From assembly GCF_030246945.1 (NCBI RefSeq), contig NZ_CP126742.1:1612001-1676000 (forward strand): a stretch of DNA of 64,000 nucleotides, read 5' to 3'. Below the pieces are notes generated by a model. That model was not told the DNA's origin. It saw only the letters and a list, made by a program, of their open reading frames with translations, and searched no databases. Positions 40,664 to 51,510 of the stretch are shown here, one piece after another; the stretch's first letter is position 1, and the number at the start of each line of letters is the position of its first letter. This DNA comes from Microbacterium sp. zg-Y1090 (GTDB taxonomy: Bacteria > Actinomycetota > Actinomycetes > Actinomycetales > Microbacteriaceae). The position numbers and the translations under genes are program-made.

Positions 40664-42036
40664 CAGAGCCCCTCGAGCGGCTCGGGCAGTGCATACGCGT
40701 CGGAGGCGACCACGCGGCTCCCCGGCGCCCACACTCCGAGGCTCGCCAGGTCGACCGGCTCCACCAGCCGCGAGTACCAGGCGATCGCGAAGCGGTCGGT
40801 GAGGGTGGCGACCTGGTCGACGACCACGCGGCGGCGCGCGGCATCGGTGTCTGCCCGCTCGAAGTCCCCCGCGTGCAGCAGGTCGAGGTGGTCCGGACGC
40901 TCCCACAGCGCGGTCGCGAGGCGCTTGAGCAGGCGGCGCTGCTCCTTGTAGAGCCCCTTGCGTCCCTCGATGGAGACGACGAAGGCGCCGATGATCCCCT
41001 TGAGCACCGCCATCTCGGCCTCGATCACCCGCGGCACAATGACACGGCCGCGGTAGCGGGTGAGCACCGGCGTGTCGAAATGCTCGCGGGTCGCGGAGGT
41101 GGCGGCGCGGGCGAACCGTCCGATGAGGTCGGACGTGAGGTTCTTCAGCCGAGCCAGCGCGGCGCGCGAGCCGTCGAAGGTCGTGATCCACTCCGGCATC
41201 CTCATCAGCCGGAACAGGGCGTCGTCGAGCTCGTCGCGTGCGAAGTCATAGCCCACCCAGGTCTGGATGGCGCTGAGGATCGCCTCGTGCTCGCGGGGAT
41301 CCGACAGCCGACGGGGGTCGAGGTAGCCGTTGACGATCGCGTCCTCGAAGTCGTGCACCGAGTAGGCGATGTCGTCGGAGAGGTCCATGACCTCCGCCTC
41401 GATGCACCGCACGCGGCCGGGCGCGTCCTGGCGCATCCAGCGGAAGACCGCCTCGTCCTCGGGATAGACGCCGAACTTCAACCGTCCGCCGGGATCGGGC
41501 ACGGGGTGCTCCGCAGTCCACGGGTACTTGCACGTGGCGTCGAGGCTCGCCCGGGTGAGGTTCAGCCCGAAGCTCGTCCCGTCGTCGTCGACCACCTTCG
41601 GCTCGAGTCGGGACAGGATGCGCAGCGTCTGCGCGTTGCCCTCGAACCCGCCGATGTCGGCCGCCCAGTCGTTGAGCGCCCGCTCGCCGTTGTGCCCGAA
41701 CGGCGGGTGACCGATGTCGTGGCTGAGGCACGCGGTGTCGACGACGTCCGGAGAGAGCTGCAGCGCGATCGCCAGCTCCCGGCCGACCTGCGCGACCTCG
41801 AGCGAGTGCGTGAGGCGGTTGCGGGCGAAGTCGTAGGGGCTGGCCGGGCTCAGCACCTGCGTCTTGGATGCCAGACGTCGCAGCGCCGCCGAGTGCAGCA
41901 CGCGAGCACGGTCGCGCGCGAAGCTGTCACGCTGCGAACGATGGCGCTCAGGGTGGAACCGCGCCGCGTCGTCGTCGTCGTATCCGTCGGGGCGCCCGGT
42001 CGAGACGCCGACGCCGCTGGCCAGTTCACCCGCCAC
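40663..42036 (-). CDS. dgt: Deoxyguanosinetriphosphate triphosphohydrolase
   Basis: This 457-residue HD-domain protein splits dGTP to deoxyguanosine and triphosphate and controls dNTP pools. It has the conserved N-terminal [21 protein letters not shown], the metal-binding HD motif ([14 protein letters not shown] ... [19 protein letters not shown]), [23 protein letters not shown] and the late [17 protein letters not shown]. The GTG at 42036 overlaps the dusB end and gives [10 protein letters not shown]; a start a few residues later is also possible. It is the middle gene of dusB-dgt-dnaG. Confidence 0.94.
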   Translation of the reverse strand: MAGELASGVGVSTGRPDGYDDDDAARFHPERHRSQRDSFARDRARVLHSAALRRLASKTQVLSPASPYDFARNRLTHSLEVAQVGRELAIALQLSPDVVDTACLSHDIGHPPFGHNGERALNDWAADIGGFEGNAQTLRILSRLEPKVVDDDGTSFGLNLTRASLDATCKYPWTAEHPVPDPGGRLKFGVYPEDEAVFRWMRQDAPGRVRCIEAEVMDLSDDIAYSVHDFEDAIVNGYLDPRRLSDPREHEAILSAIQTWVGYDFARDELDDALFRLMRMPEWITTFDGSRAALARLKNLTSDLIGRFARAATSATREHFDTPVLTRYRGRVIVPRVIEAEMAVLKGIIGAFVVSIEGRKGLYKEQRRLLKRLATALWERPDHLDLLHAGDFERADTDAARRRVVVDQVATLTDRFAIAWYSRLVEPVDLASLGVWAPGSRVVASDAYALPEPLEGL

Positions 42037-43198
42037 TGTTGTCGATCTCCGCTTCTGCCAGCATCGCGCCGGCCTCCGCCGCGAGGTCACGCGACGCCAG
42101 CCAGCCGTCGGGAAGGGCCGGTCGCTTGGGGGTGCCGGCGCGGCCGCGCTGGCCCTCCGCAGCGGAACCGGGATAGGCCGCGGTGCGGTCGAGCGTGGCG
42201 AGGACCTCGTCGATCTCCGCCAGGCTCCCCACCGTCGCCAGTCGCGCGCGCGTGTCGCCGCCGACCGGGTAGCCCTTGAAGTACCACGCGGCGTGCTTGC
42301 GGATGTCGCGGCAGCCGCGGTCTTCACTTTCGTAGAACTCCACGAGAAGCTGCGCGTGCCGCCGGAACGCGTCGGCCACGAAGCCGAGCGTCGCGTCGAC
42401 CGCCGGCGCCGGGGCGGCGTGCGGGGCGAAGGCACGGGCGAGGTCACCGAACAGCCACGGACGCCCGAGGCAGCCGCGGCCGACCACGACGCCGTCGCAG
42501 CCGGTCTCGGCCATCATGCGCACGGCATCGTCGGCAGACCAGATGTCTCCGTTGCCGAGCACCGGCACACTCGTGACGGCCTGCTTGAGCTGCGCGATCG
42601 CGTCCCAATCGGCGTGGCCGGAGTAGAACTCCGCGGCCGTGCGCGCGTGCAGGGCGACCGCGGCCACCCCGGCATCCTCGGCGATGCGGCCCGCATCGAG
42701 GAACGTCAGGTGATCGCGATCGATGCCCTTGCGCATCTTCACGGTCAGCGGGATGTCGCCGGCGGCGCGTGCCGCACGCGTGACGATGTCGCGGAACAGC
42801 CCGAGCTTCCAGGGCAGCGCCGCTCCGCCGCCCTTGCGGGTGACCTTGGGCACAGGGCAGCCGAAGTTGAGGTCGATGTGGTCGGCGCGGTCCTCCTCGA
42901 CCAGCATCCGCACGGCAGCCTCGGTGGTCGCGGGGTCCACGCCGTACAGCTGGATGGAGCGCGGCGTCTCGGACTCGTGGTGCTGGATGAGGCGCATGGT
43001 CACCGGGTTGCGCTCGACGAGGGCCCGCGTGGTGATCATCTCGCTGACGTAGAGCCCGGCGCCGTATTCACGGCACAGCCGACGGAACGCGGTGTTGGTG
43101 ATTCCTGCCATCGGGGCGAGCACGACCGGCGCGTCGAGCTCGATGGGCCCGATGCGCAGCGCGGGGGCGGAGGCGACGGTGGAGGACATCCTGTCCAT
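42026..43198 (-). CDS. dusB: tRNA-dihydrouridine synthase
   Basis: This 390-residue FMN enzyme reduces uridines in tRNA D-loops. It has the TIM-barrel start LAPMAGITNTAFRRLCREYGAGLYVSEM, the FMN/tRNA motif HIDLNFGCPVPKVTRKGGGAALPWKLG (catalytic Cys), TVKMRKGIDRDHLTF, VALHARTAAEFYSGHADW, VLGNGDIWSADDAVRMM, and CRDIRKHAAWYFKGYPVG. It is the first gene of the dusB-dgt-dnaG operon. Two starts are possible (43198 or 43189); the longer is given. Confidence 0.95.
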   Translation of the reverse strand: MDRMSSTVASAPALRIGPIELDAPVVLAPMAGITNTAFRRLCREYGAGLYVSEMITTRALVERNPVTMRLIQHHESETPRSIQLYGVDPATTEAAVRMLVEEDRADHIDLNFGCPVPKVTRKGGGAALPWKLGLFRDIVTRAARAAGDIPLTVKMRKGIDRDHLTFLDAGRIAEDAGVAAVALHARTAAEFYSGHADWDAIAQLKQAVTSVPVLGNGDIWSADDAVRMMAETGCDGVVVGRGCLGRPWLFGDLARAFAPHAAPAPAVDATLGFVADAFRRHAQLLVEFYESEDRGCRDIRKHAAWYFKGYPVGGDTRARLATVGSLAEIDEVLATLDRTAAYPGSAAEGQRGRAGTPKRPALPDGWLASRDLAAEAGAMLAEAEIDNSGG

Positions 43199-43238
43199 TC
43201 TCCCAGACGATCACCGACCCGCAGGTGTCGGGCGGACC

Positions 43239-43244
43239 TATCGT
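43239..43244 (+). promoter_or_regulatory. -10 box of the glutathione peroxidase gene
   Basis: TATCGT lies 7 nt before the ATG at 43252, again consistent with a leaderless transcript. Confidence 0.45.
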
Positions 43245-43251
43245 GGACAAC

Positions 43252-43755
43252 ATGACCGACGAACAGAGCGCGGACATCCGCGAGATCCCCTTCCGCACCG
43301 CCGACGGTGAGGAGAAGACCCTCTCAGATCTCGGCGATGGCCCCTTCCTCGTCGTCAACGTCGCGTCGAAATGCGGTCTCGCGCCGCAGTACGAACAGCT
43401 GGAGGAGCTGCAGCGCACCTATGGCGACCGCGGCCTGACGGTCGTCGGTTTCCCCAGCAACCAGTTCATGGGGCAGGAGCCCGGCTCGATGGAGGAGATC
43501 CTCGAGTACTGCTCCACCACATGGGGTGTCACCTTCCCCGTGCAGGAGAAGATCCATGTCAACGGCCGCCACGCCGCTCCGCTCTACAAGGCGCTGAAGA
43601 AGGCGCGCAACGTCGAGGGCGCCCGCGGTCCGGTGATGTGGAACTTCGAGAAGTTCCTGGTGGCCCCGAACGGCACCGTGCACCGCTTCCGCCCCCAGAC
43701 CAAGCCCGACGCCCCTGAGGTCATCGCCGCCATCGAGGGCGCGCTGGCCGGCTGA
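43252..43755 (+). CDS. Glutathione peroxidase family protein
   Basis: This 167-residue thioredoxin-fold peroxidase has the active-site Cys in NVASKCGLAPQYEQL, FPSNQFMGQEPG with the catalytic Gln and the late WNFEKFLVAPNG with the catalytic Trp. Actinobacteria lack glutathione, so it most likely uses thioredoxin or mycothiol-linked electrons, as related bacterial enzymes do; this is inferred. The ATG at 43252 (MTDEQSADIREIPF) is used; a longer form starting at 43225 lacks support. It is followed by a strong bidirectional terminator shared with the DsbA-family gene. Confidence 0.92.
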   Translation: MTDEQSADIREIPFRTADGEEKTLSDLGDGPFLVVNVASKCGLAPQYEQLEELQRTYGDRGLTVVGFPSNQFMGQEPGSMEEILEYCSTTWGVTFPVQEKIHVNGRHAAPLYKALKKARNVEGARGPVMWNFEKFLVAPNGTVHRFRPQTKPDAPEVIAAIEGALAG

Positions 43756-43779
43756 CCCCGACCGCGTCCGCCCGGCGTG

Positions 43780-43817
43780 CGAAGGGCCTCACCGCGATGA
43801 TGCGGCGAGGCCCTTCG
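43780..43817. terminator. Bidirectional terminator between gpx and the DsbA-family gene
   Basis: A perfect 11-bp stem (CGAAGGGCCTC / GAGGCCCTTCG) is further extended by inner CGC/GCG pairs. It lies in the gap between two convergent genes. Confidence 0.8.
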
Positions 43818-43831
43818 TCTGTGCGGATGCG

Positions 43832-44509
43832 TCAGGCGGCGGGGACGGCGTCGCCGCGCTCGGCCCACACCTGGCGGGCGATCTGCGCGAATGCCTCTGC
43901 CGGCTGCGCGCCGCTCACGCCGTACTTGCCGTCGATGACGAAGAACGGCACGCCCGTGATGCCGTACGCCTGCGCCTGCTGCTGGTCGGCGCGCACGTCG
44001 GCGAGATACTGCGAGCTCTCGAGCGCGGCGCGGGCGGCCTCCACGTCGAGACCGGCGTCGGCGGCCAGCTGCACGAGGTCGTCGATGCGACCCACGTGGC
44101 GGCCTTCGGTGAAGTACGCGGACATCAGGCGCTCGGCCATCTCGTGCTGGCGGCCGTGGGCCTTGGCGAAGTGCAGCAGCTCGTGCGCCTTCACCGTGTT
44201 GGTGTGCTTGAGCAGATCGAAGCGGTACTCCAGACCGGCTTCGGCGGCGACGCCGGTCACCCGCTGGAGCATCTCCTCGACCTGGTCGCGCGGCATTCCC
44301 TTGTGCCCCGCGAGGAACTCGATCTCGTCACCGTCGAAGTCCACGGGGGTGTCGGGCGAGAGCTCGTACGAGTGGTAGGTCACCTCGACGACGGGCGCGT
44401 CGTCGTCGGCGGATGCCGCCGCCAGCCCGTTCTCGAGGTTGCGCTTGCCGATGTAGCACCAGGGGCAGGCGATGTCACTCCACACGTCGATCTTGATGGC
44501 ATCCGTCAT
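43832..44509 (-). CDS. DsbA-family oxidoreductase (FrnE-like)
   Basis: This 225-residue thioredoxin-fold protein has the CPWC active-site pair in SDIACPWCYIGKRNLE and the long helical insert of the FrnE group (VTGVAAEAGLEYRFDLLKHTNTVKAHELLHFAKAHG). Its cis-Pro loop is TGVPFFVIDGKYGVSGAQP. FrnE-type proteins are cytoplasmic disulfide oxidoreductases or isomerases, often linked to stress resistance. The ATG at 44509 gives MTDAIKIDVWSDIAC. It follows uppS in the same direction but is 43 nt downstream of it, so may be part of the recO-uppS unit. Confidence 0.9.
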   Translation of the reverse strand: MTDAIKIDVWSDIACPWCYIGKRNLENGLAAASADDDAPVVEVTYHSYELSPDTPVDFDGDEIEFLAGHKGMPRDQVEEMLQRVTGVAAEAGLEYRFDLLKHTNTVKAHELLHFAKAHGRQHEMAERLMSAYFTEGRHVGRIDDLVQLAADAGLDVEAARAALESSQYLADVRADQQQAQAYGITGVPFFVIDGKYGVSGAQPAEAFAQIARQVWAERGDAVPAA

Positions 44510-44552
44510 ACCGGTGGCCAACGCGACACGGATGAGGCCTATTCCCGTGCGT

Positions 44553-45356
44553 TCATACGTTCGGTGTGTCGACGGCTCCGCCGAACCGTCGGTCGCGGTC
44601 GAGGTAGATGCCGATCGCGCGCCAGAGGTCGGCTCGTGAGAAATCCGGCCACAGCGTGTCGAGGAACACCATTTCCGCATACGCGGCCTGCCAGAGCAGG
44701 AAGTTGGACGTGCGCTGCTCGCCGCTCGAGCGCAGGAACAGGTCGACGTCGGGCATCTCGGGCACGTACAGGTGCGAGCGGATCAGCTTCTCACTGACCG
44801 CCGACGGTTTGATGCGCTTCGCAGCGACGTCGTCGGCGATCGCGCGCACGGCATCCACGATCTCCACGCGGCCGCCGTAGTTCACGCACATGGTGAGGGT
44901 GAGCACGTCGTTGCCGGCGGTGAGCTGCTCGGCGTACTGCAGTTCCTTGATCACCGAGCTCCAGAGCCGCGGCTTGCGCCCGGCCCAGCGCACCCGCACG
45001 CCCCACTCGTTCAGCTGGTCGCGGCGGCGGTGCAGCACGTCGCGGTTGTAGCCCATGAGAAAGCGCACCTCCTCGGGCGAGCGCGCCCAGTTCTCGGTGG
45101 AGAACGCGTAGACCGAGAGGTGCTTCACCCCGGCCTGGATGGCGCCGGCGACGACGTCGAGCAGCACCTCCTCGCCGGCTTTGTGCCCCTCGATGCGGGT
45201 GAGACCGCGACGGTTCGCCCAGCGGCCGTTGCCGTCCATGACGATCGCGACATGATTCGGCACCGCGCCGGGAGGGAACGCCGGCGGGTACTGCTGCGTC
45301 CAATCGAGGGGGCGGTACGGCACCGCGTCGCGGTGGGTATAGGGCTTCGGCGTCAC
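44553..45356 (-). CDS. uppS: Isoprenyl (undecaprenyl-type) diphosphate synthase
   Basis: This 267-residue cis-prenyltransferase builds the long-chain polyprenyl diphosphate used as lipid carrier for cell-wall synthesis. It has [27 protein letters not shown] (catalytic Asp and substrate Arg), the central [15 protein letters not shown], and the late [27 protein letters not shown]. The GTG at 45356 overlaps the recO stop (GTGA), and this gene order (recO-uppS) is conserved in actinobacteria. Product chain length (C50 or C55) cannot be predicted. Confidence 0.96.
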   Translation of the reverse strand: MTPKPYTHRDAVPYRPLDWTQQYPPAFPPGAVPNHVAIVMDGNGRWANRRGLTRIEGHKAGEEVLLDVVAGAIQAGVKHLSVYAFSTENWARSPEEVRFLMGYNRDVLHRRRDQLNEWGVRVRWAGRKPRLWSSVIKELQYAEQLTAGNDVLTLTMCVNYGGRVEIVDAVRAIADDVAAKRIKPSAVSEKLIRSHLYVPEMPDVDLFLRSSGEQRTSNFLLWQAAYAEMVFLDTLWPDFSRADLWRAIGIYLDRDRRFGGAVDTPNV

Positions 45357-46120
45357 CGGTGGGCTCCCGCTCTCGGGGTGGACGGTCTCGGAGTGTGGTC
45401 GGACGAGACGTGTGAGAGGGAGCGGATGCCGCGCTCGAGGTGCCACTGCGCGTAGGCGGCCACAAGGCCCGAGGCGGCGCTGGCGCTGCCGGGGGCTGCG
45501 GCATCCACCACGTCCCACTCCCCCGACAGCAGAGCGCGCAGCTGCGCTCCGGTCTCCGGGTGCACGCGGGCCGACCCCGCCGGGGCGCAGGCGGCGCAGA
45601 CCATGCCGCCCAGCTGGGCGACGAACCGCTCGTGGGGGCCCTCGGCACCGCACCGCGCGCAGGCGTGCAGGCTCGGCGCCCAGCCCGAGAGGGCCATCAC
45701 ACGCAGCAGGTAGGAGTCGAGCACGGCGCGCGACGAGTGCTCGGCGCGCGAGAGCGCACGCAGGCCGCCGACCAGCAGCAGGTACTGCTGCGGCGTCGTC
45801 TCGGCCTCGTTCAGCCGGTCGGCGGTCTCGACCATCGCGCTCGCGGCGGTGTAGCGATCATAGTCGGCGGCGATCTCGGCGCCGTACGATCCGAGCGACT
45901 CCGCCTGCTGCACGATGTCGAGGGAGCGGCCCTGGTACAGCTGCACGTCGGCGACCATGAACGGCTCCAGGCGCGCCCCGAAGCGCGACGAGGTGCGCCG
46001 CACCCCCTTCGCGACGGCGCGCAGCTTGCCGTGGCGACGACTGAGCATCGTCACGATGCGGTCGGCTTCACCCAGCTTGTGGGTGCGCAGAACCACGACC
46101 TCGTCGCGATAGGTGGGCAC
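45353..46120 (-). CDS. recO: DNA repair protein RecO
   Basis: This 255-residue protein helps load RecA on single-stranded DNA. The N-terminal OB fold is [40 protein letters not shown]. The central helical part includes [22 protein letters not shown], and the zinc-like site is CARCGAEGP...VCAAC. GTG at 46120 is the start; GGGAGG lies just upstream. It is coupled to uppS through a 4-nt overlap. Confidence 0.94.
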   Translation of the reverse strand: MPTYRDEVVVLRTHKLGEADRIVTMLSRRHGKLRAVAKGVRRTSSRFGARLEPFMVADVQLYQGRSLDIVQQAESLGSYGAEIAADYDRYTAASAMVETADRLNEAETTPQQYLLLVGGLRALSRAEHSSRAVLDSYLLRVMALSGWAPSLHACARCGAEGPHERFVAQLGGMVCAACAPAGSARVHPETGAQLRALLSGEWDVVDAAAPGSASAASGLVAAYAQWHLERGIRSLSHVSSDHTPRPSTPRAGAHR

Positions 46121-46185
46121 CCTCCCATTATCGGTCGCCTGCGCGCCGTATCGCGCGGCGGCGCGACGACCGGGAGAATGTAGCG

Positions 46186-46926
46186 GTGCCCGAACCCACC
46201 TTCGTCATCCCCCTCTGGGCCGATCTGCTCGCCGTGGGGCTCGGCGGCGTGCAGGGGGCGCTGTTCGCCGCCGGATTCACCGGTCGACGTCTCGATCTGC
46301 TGGGCGTGGCGATCATCGGCATCGTGATGGGCATGGGCGGCGGCCTCATCCGCGACCTGCTGCTGAACACCACGCCGGTGACGCTGCAGAGCAACTGGTA
46401 TCTGCTCACGGCGATGGGGGCGGCCCTCGTGGGCATGCTGCTGTCCGGCATCTTCCAGCGGCTCAACAACGTGATCATCGCTCTGGATGCCGTCGTGATC
46501 GGGCTGTTCGGCGCCTTCGGCACGAGCAAGGCGCTGGCTCTGGGGCTCCCGATGGTGCCCGCGGTGTTCATCGGGGTCTGCTCGGCGGTGGGCGGCGGCA
46601 TCCTGCGCGACGTGATCATGGGGCTGCCCGTGGCGATCATGCACGTCGGGTCCCTCTACGCCGTGGCGGCGGCCGTCGGCTGCTTCGCCCTCGCGGGTCT
46701 GGAGGCGCTCGGGGTGACGCTGACGGTGGCGGCGGTGGTGAGCGTCGTGGTCACCGCGGTCATCCGGCTGCTCGCCGTGATCTTCGACATCTCGCTGCCC
46801 GAGCAGCGGCGGCTGCATCGCCGCAAGGTCGCCGTGGAGACGAGCGCCATCCCGGTCGTCTCCCCAGAGCCGCCCCGCCGCCCGTGGCTGCGCCGGCCCC
46901 GCCCCCGCCCTCGCCCCCATCGGTGA
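46186..46926 (+). CDS. TRIC-family cation channel protein (UPF0126)
   Basis: This 246-residue membrane protein has six or seven helices arranged as two repeats of the glycine-rich TRIC unit: first [25 protein letters not shown], second [22 protein letters not shown]. Such proteins form trimeric cation channels; some relatives are annotated as glycine transporters, so the substrate is uncertain. The C-terminal tail is basic and Pro-rich ([16 protein letters not shown]). It starts with GTG and lies opposite recO, with about 65 nt between. Its stop codon lies inside the first bases of the 65-bp palindromic repeat, copy 2. Confidence 0.88.
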   Translation: MPEPTFVIPLWADLLAVGLGGVQGALFAAGFTGRRLDLLGVAIIGIVMGMGGGLIRDLLLNTTPVTLQSNWYLLTAMGAALVGMLLSGIFQRLNNVIIALDAVVIGLFGAFGTSKALALGLPMVPAVFIGVCSAVGGGILRDVIMGLPVAIMHVGSLYAVAAAVGCFALAGLEALGVTLTVAAVVSVVVTAVIRLLAVIFDISLPEQRRLHRRKVAVETSAIPVVSPEPPRRPWLRRPRPRPRPHR

Positions 46927-46989
46927 GACGAATGCTGACGGCCGAGACGGCGGGTGATACCCACGGTCTCGGCCGTCAGTATTCGTTTC
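46925..46989. repeat. 65-bp palindromic dispersed repeat, copy 2
   Basis: The element starts GAGACGAATGCTGACGGCCG and ends in TCAGTATTCGTTTC. The arms pair over about 30 nt with few mismatches around a TGATA centre. Same length and core as copy 1, and again in the gap between two convergent genes (TRIC channel and leuA). It begins within the stop codon of the channel gene. Confidence 0.7.
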
Positions 46990-47030
46990 AGCGCGCGGTG
47001 CCGCCTTCGGGGGCCCGGCGGGGTTGCGGG

Positions 47031-48857
<1,827 letters not shown>

Positions 48858-48879
<22 letters not shown>

Positions 48880-48911
48880 CGACTAAGAAGGAGAAGCCGG
48901 CCGAAGCGCAT
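48858..48911 (-). CDS. leuA leader peptide, leucine-rich
   Basis: The peptide of 17 residues is MRFGRLLLLSRRDETSF, with four consecutive leucine codons (CTT CTC CTT CTT), three of them the otherwise rare CTT. It lies about 65 nt before the leuA ATG on the same strand. A TACATT -10 box (48923-48918) lies 6 nt before its ATG, with TTCTCC at a suitable -35 spacing, so the leader transcript is probably leaderless itself. This is the classical layout of ribosome-mediated attenuation of leucine synthesis, as found for leuA leaders in actinobacteria. It is too short for gene finders and is likely to be missed in annotation. Confidence 0.75.
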
Positions 48912-48985
48912 GGGCCCAATGTACACCCGTGCCGACGAGCGGGAGAACTCTGAGACGATCGCGCCGGCGGCGACACTCCACGGGC

Positions 48986-49621
48986 ATGACCCCACGACGT
49001 CTCATCTTCGGACCCGCCATCGTCGTCTTCGCGGTGATGTCGGCCTCGGGCTGCGCCACCCCTTCGCCCTCGGCGGCTTCACCGGATGCGCCGGTCGGGC
49101 ACGCGCTCGGGTCACTGTGGCCGGGGGCTCCGGAGGGCGAGGTGATCGGCCAGGGCACGGTCATGGACATCGCCGGGAGTGCCGAGCTGTGCCTCGGGGG
49201 CGTCATGGAGTCGTGGCCACCGCAATGCAACGGCATGCCTCTGAAGAGCTGGAGCTGGGAGGGCGTGGAGGGCTGGGATTCGCAGGGCGAGACCCGGTGG
49301 GGCACGTACGCGGTGCAGGGCACGTTCGACGGCGCGGAGCTGACGGTGACGCAGCCGCCGATCATGCTCGCGCTCTACGACCCGATGGCGGCGGACGACC
49401 CGACCGGCGGTCGCCCAGGCACGGCGAGCGAGGCGGAGCTCAGCGACATGCAGGAGCGCGTTGCGGAGGTCCTCGGTGAGGCGTACCTCGGGTCGTATCC
49501 CGAGAACGGACGCCTGGTGGTGGAGGTGCTGTGGGACGACGGCACGTGGCAGGATGCCGCGGACGCCGATTTCGGCCCCGACAAACTCCTCATCCGCTCC
49601 GCGTTGCAGCCGCTCGACTGA
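48986..49621 (+). CDS. Lipoprotein of unknown function
   Basis: This 211-residue exported protein has a lipoprotein signal peptide (RRLIFGPAIVVFAVMSASGC, lipobox SASGC, acylated Cys near residue 22), then an exported domain rich in Asp/Gly/Pro with a beta-rich pattern (MDIAGSAELCLGGVMESWPPQC, WGTYAVQGTFDGAELTV, GRLVVEVLWDDGTWQ). I recognise no family. The start at 48986 is 57 nt inside a longer frame; the earlier start has no signal peptide. It lies divergently from the leuA leader and is probably attached to the outer face of the cytoplasmic membrane. Confidence 0.75.
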   Translation: MTPRRLIFGPAIVVFAVMSASGCATPSPSAASPDAPVGHALGSLWPGAPEGEVIGQGTVMDIAGSAELCLGGVMESWPPQCNGMPLKSWSWEGVEGWDSQGETRWGTYAVQGTFDGAELTVTQPPIMLALYDPMAADDPTGGRPGTASEAELSDMQERVAEVLGEAYLGSYPENGRLVVEVLWDDGTWQDAADADFGPDKLLIRSALQPLD

Positions 49622-49663
49622 CCTCCCAGCCCTGCACCAGGACCAGCGGCACCGGGCCCTCCG

Positions 49664-50602
49664 TCAGGGGACGAGGGCCAGCTTGCCGCCGGGGTGCCCG
49701 GACAGCAGAACCTGCAGCGCGTCGTGCAGTCGCTCTAGGGGGAAGACGCCCGCGATCGGCACCTCGAGCTCCCCCGCCCCGGCCAGGGCGATGAGCTCGG
49801 CCCGTACGCCGTCACGGTAGGCGGCGCTCGCCGGCATCCCGCCGCCGATGCGACGGATGCCGAGGCGCTCCGCCGCGTCGGTCGCGGCGATCGTCACGAC
49901 GCGGGACGGATCGGCGACGACCTCGAGGGAGACCTGCAGGGCCTCGTCGGTCCCCGCTGCGTCGAGCGCGGCGACCACGGGGGCGTGGTTCGCAGCATCC
50001 CGCACCCGATCCAGCAGGCCTTCGCCGTACGCCACCGGCACCCCGCCGTAGCGACGCACCCGTTCGAACGACCCCGGTGACGCCGTCGCGATCACGCGCA
50101 CGCCGAGCCGCCGCGCCAGTTGCAGCACCGCCACGCCCACGGCGCCGGACCCGCCGTGCAGCAGCACGGTCTCCCCCGGCGATGCGCCCGTCACGTGCAG
50201 CAGCTCGGATGCCGTCGTCCCCGCCAGCAGCAGGTTCGCCGCCTCCGGGTGCGTCAGCGACGCGGGCTTGGCGAACACCTTGTCGGCGGGGACCGTGAGT
50301 TCGGTCCCGTATCCGCCCGTGACGCGGAAGGCCAGCACCTCGTCGCCCACCGCGGCGGTGCCCGAGGCGATCTGCGTGCCCGGTCCGATCGCCGTCAGCA
50401 CGCCGGAGACCTCGTACCCGATCGGGACGGGCAGGGACAGGCCGGGGCGCTCGACGGCCACGTGCTTCACATCGGCCGGGTTCATCCCCGCCGCCGCCAT
50501 CTTGATCGTGACTTCGCCGTGGAGGGGTGCGGGGACCTCGACGTCGGCGAGCTCCCAGCCCTCCGGTCCGCCCCAGCGCGGCGCCTCCCAGCGGCGGGCC
50601 AT
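49664..50602 (-). CDS. NADP-dependent zinc-free alcohol dehydrogenase/quinone oxidoreductase
   Basis: This 312-residue MDR-superfamily protein has the GroES-like N-terminal half (GEVTIKMAAAGMNPADVKH ... PIGYEVSGVLTAIGPG) and a Rossmann half with GGSGAVGVAVLQLARRLGVRVIATAS as the dinucleotide-binding loop. The catalytic zinc Cys of alcohol dehydrogenases is not seen (GYEVSG in place of GHEGAG), so it is of the quinone-reductase type. The substrate is unknown. Its ATG shares one base with the era stop (TGATG), which couples the two genes although their functions differ. Confidence 0.88.
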   Translation of the reverse strand: MARRWEAPRWGGPEGWELADVEVPAPLHGEVTIKMAAAGMNPADVKHVAVERPGLSLPVPIGYEVSGVLTAIGPGTQIASGTAAVGDEVLAFRVTGGYGTELTVPADKVFAKPASLTHPEAANLLLAGTTASELLHVTGASPGETVLLHGGSGAVGVAVLQLARRLGVRVIATASPGSFERVRRYGGVPVAYGEGLLDRVRDAANHAPVVAALDAAGTDEALQVSLEVVADPSRVVTIAATDAAERLGIRRIGGGMPASAAYRDGVRAELIALAGAGELEVPIAGVFPLERLHDALQVLLSGHPGGKLALVP

Positions 50603-51462
50603 CAGAACCCGAGGCGGCCGAGCTGCTTCGGGTCGCGCTGCCACTCCTTGGCGACGCGCACGTGCAGCTTGAGGAACACCCGTGTGCCGATCAGCGGTTC
50701 GATCTGGGCGCGAGCGCGGGCTCCGACATCGCTCAGCCGCGAACCGCGGTGCCCGATGATGATCGCCTTCTGGCTGTCCCGCTCGACCACGATGCTCGCG
50801 AAGATGTCGGTGAGGTCGCTGTCCTCGCGCGGGGCGATGTCGTCGACGGTCACGGCGATGGAGTGCGGCAGCTCGTCGCGCACACCCTCCAACGCCGCCT
50901 CGCGGATGATCTCGGCGATGCGGTCCTCGAGCGACTCGTCGGTGACGACGCCCTCCTCGTAGAGCGCGGGGCCGGTCGGCATGAGCGAGAGCAGCTCGTC
51001 GGAGAGCACGTCGAGCTGGTCGTCGGTGACGGCGGAGAGCGGGATGACGGCGTGCCAGTCCTCGCGCAGCGCGTCGACCTCGATCAGCCGCTCGGTGATC
51101 TGCTGGCGGCTGCCGGCATCGGTCTTCGTGACGATGGCGACCTTCTTGGCCCGCGGATACTTCGACAGCGACTCGGCGATGCGGCGGTCGCCCGGACCCA
51201 CCTTCTCGGTGGCGGGCACGCAGAACGCGATCACGTCGACGTCGCCGAGCACCTGCTCGACGAGGTCGTTGAGACGCTCGCCGAGCAGGGTGCGCGGACG
51301 ATGGATGCCGGGGGTGTCCACGATCACGAGCTGGCCGCCGGGGCGGTTCAGGATGCCGCGGATCGCGCGCCGCGTCGTCTGCGGCTTGTCACTGGTGATC
51401 GCGACCTTCTCGCCGACAAGGGCGTTGGTGAGCGTCGACTTGCCCACATTGGGGCGTCCCAC
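50602..51462 (-). CDS. era: GTPase Era, start codon apparently lost
   Basis: Era is an essential-type GTPase for 16S rRNA maturation. It has G1 GRPNVGKST, the switch I region TRRAIRGI, G3 DTPGIHRP, G4 TKTD and the C-terminal KH domain (VERDSQKAIIIGHRGSRLSDVG). The normal protein begins about 20 residues earlier. In frame upstream of GRPNVGK the codons read ELHIDENVQRSGFVTFV, clearly native Era sequence, but the next codon upstream is the TGA of the bile-salt-hydrolase gene. No ATG, GTG or TTG lies in that stretch; the first usable start is GTG at 51462, which removes strand beta-1 of the G domain. The insertion of bsh seems to have replaced the native start. Initiation on a non-canonical codon (ATC) or read-through of the TGA are alternatives. 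Confidence 0.75.
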   Translation of the reverse strand: MGRPNVGKSTLTNALVGEKVAITSDKPQTTRRAIRGILNRPGGQLVIVDTPGIHRPRTLLGERLNDLVEQVLGDVDVIAFCVPATEKVGPGDRRIAESLSKYPRAKKVAIVTKTDAGSRQQITERLIEVDALREDWHAVIPLSAVTDDQLDVLSDELLSLMPTGPALYEEGVVTDESLEDRIAEIIREAALEGVRDELPHSIAVTVDDIAPREDSDLTDIFASIVVERDSQKAIIIGHRGSRLSDVGARARAQIEPLIGTRVFLKLHVRVAKEWQRDPKQLGRLGF

Positions 51463-51510
51463 GAAGGTGACGAAGCCGGAGCGCTGGACGTTCTCGTCGA
51501 TGTGAAGCTC

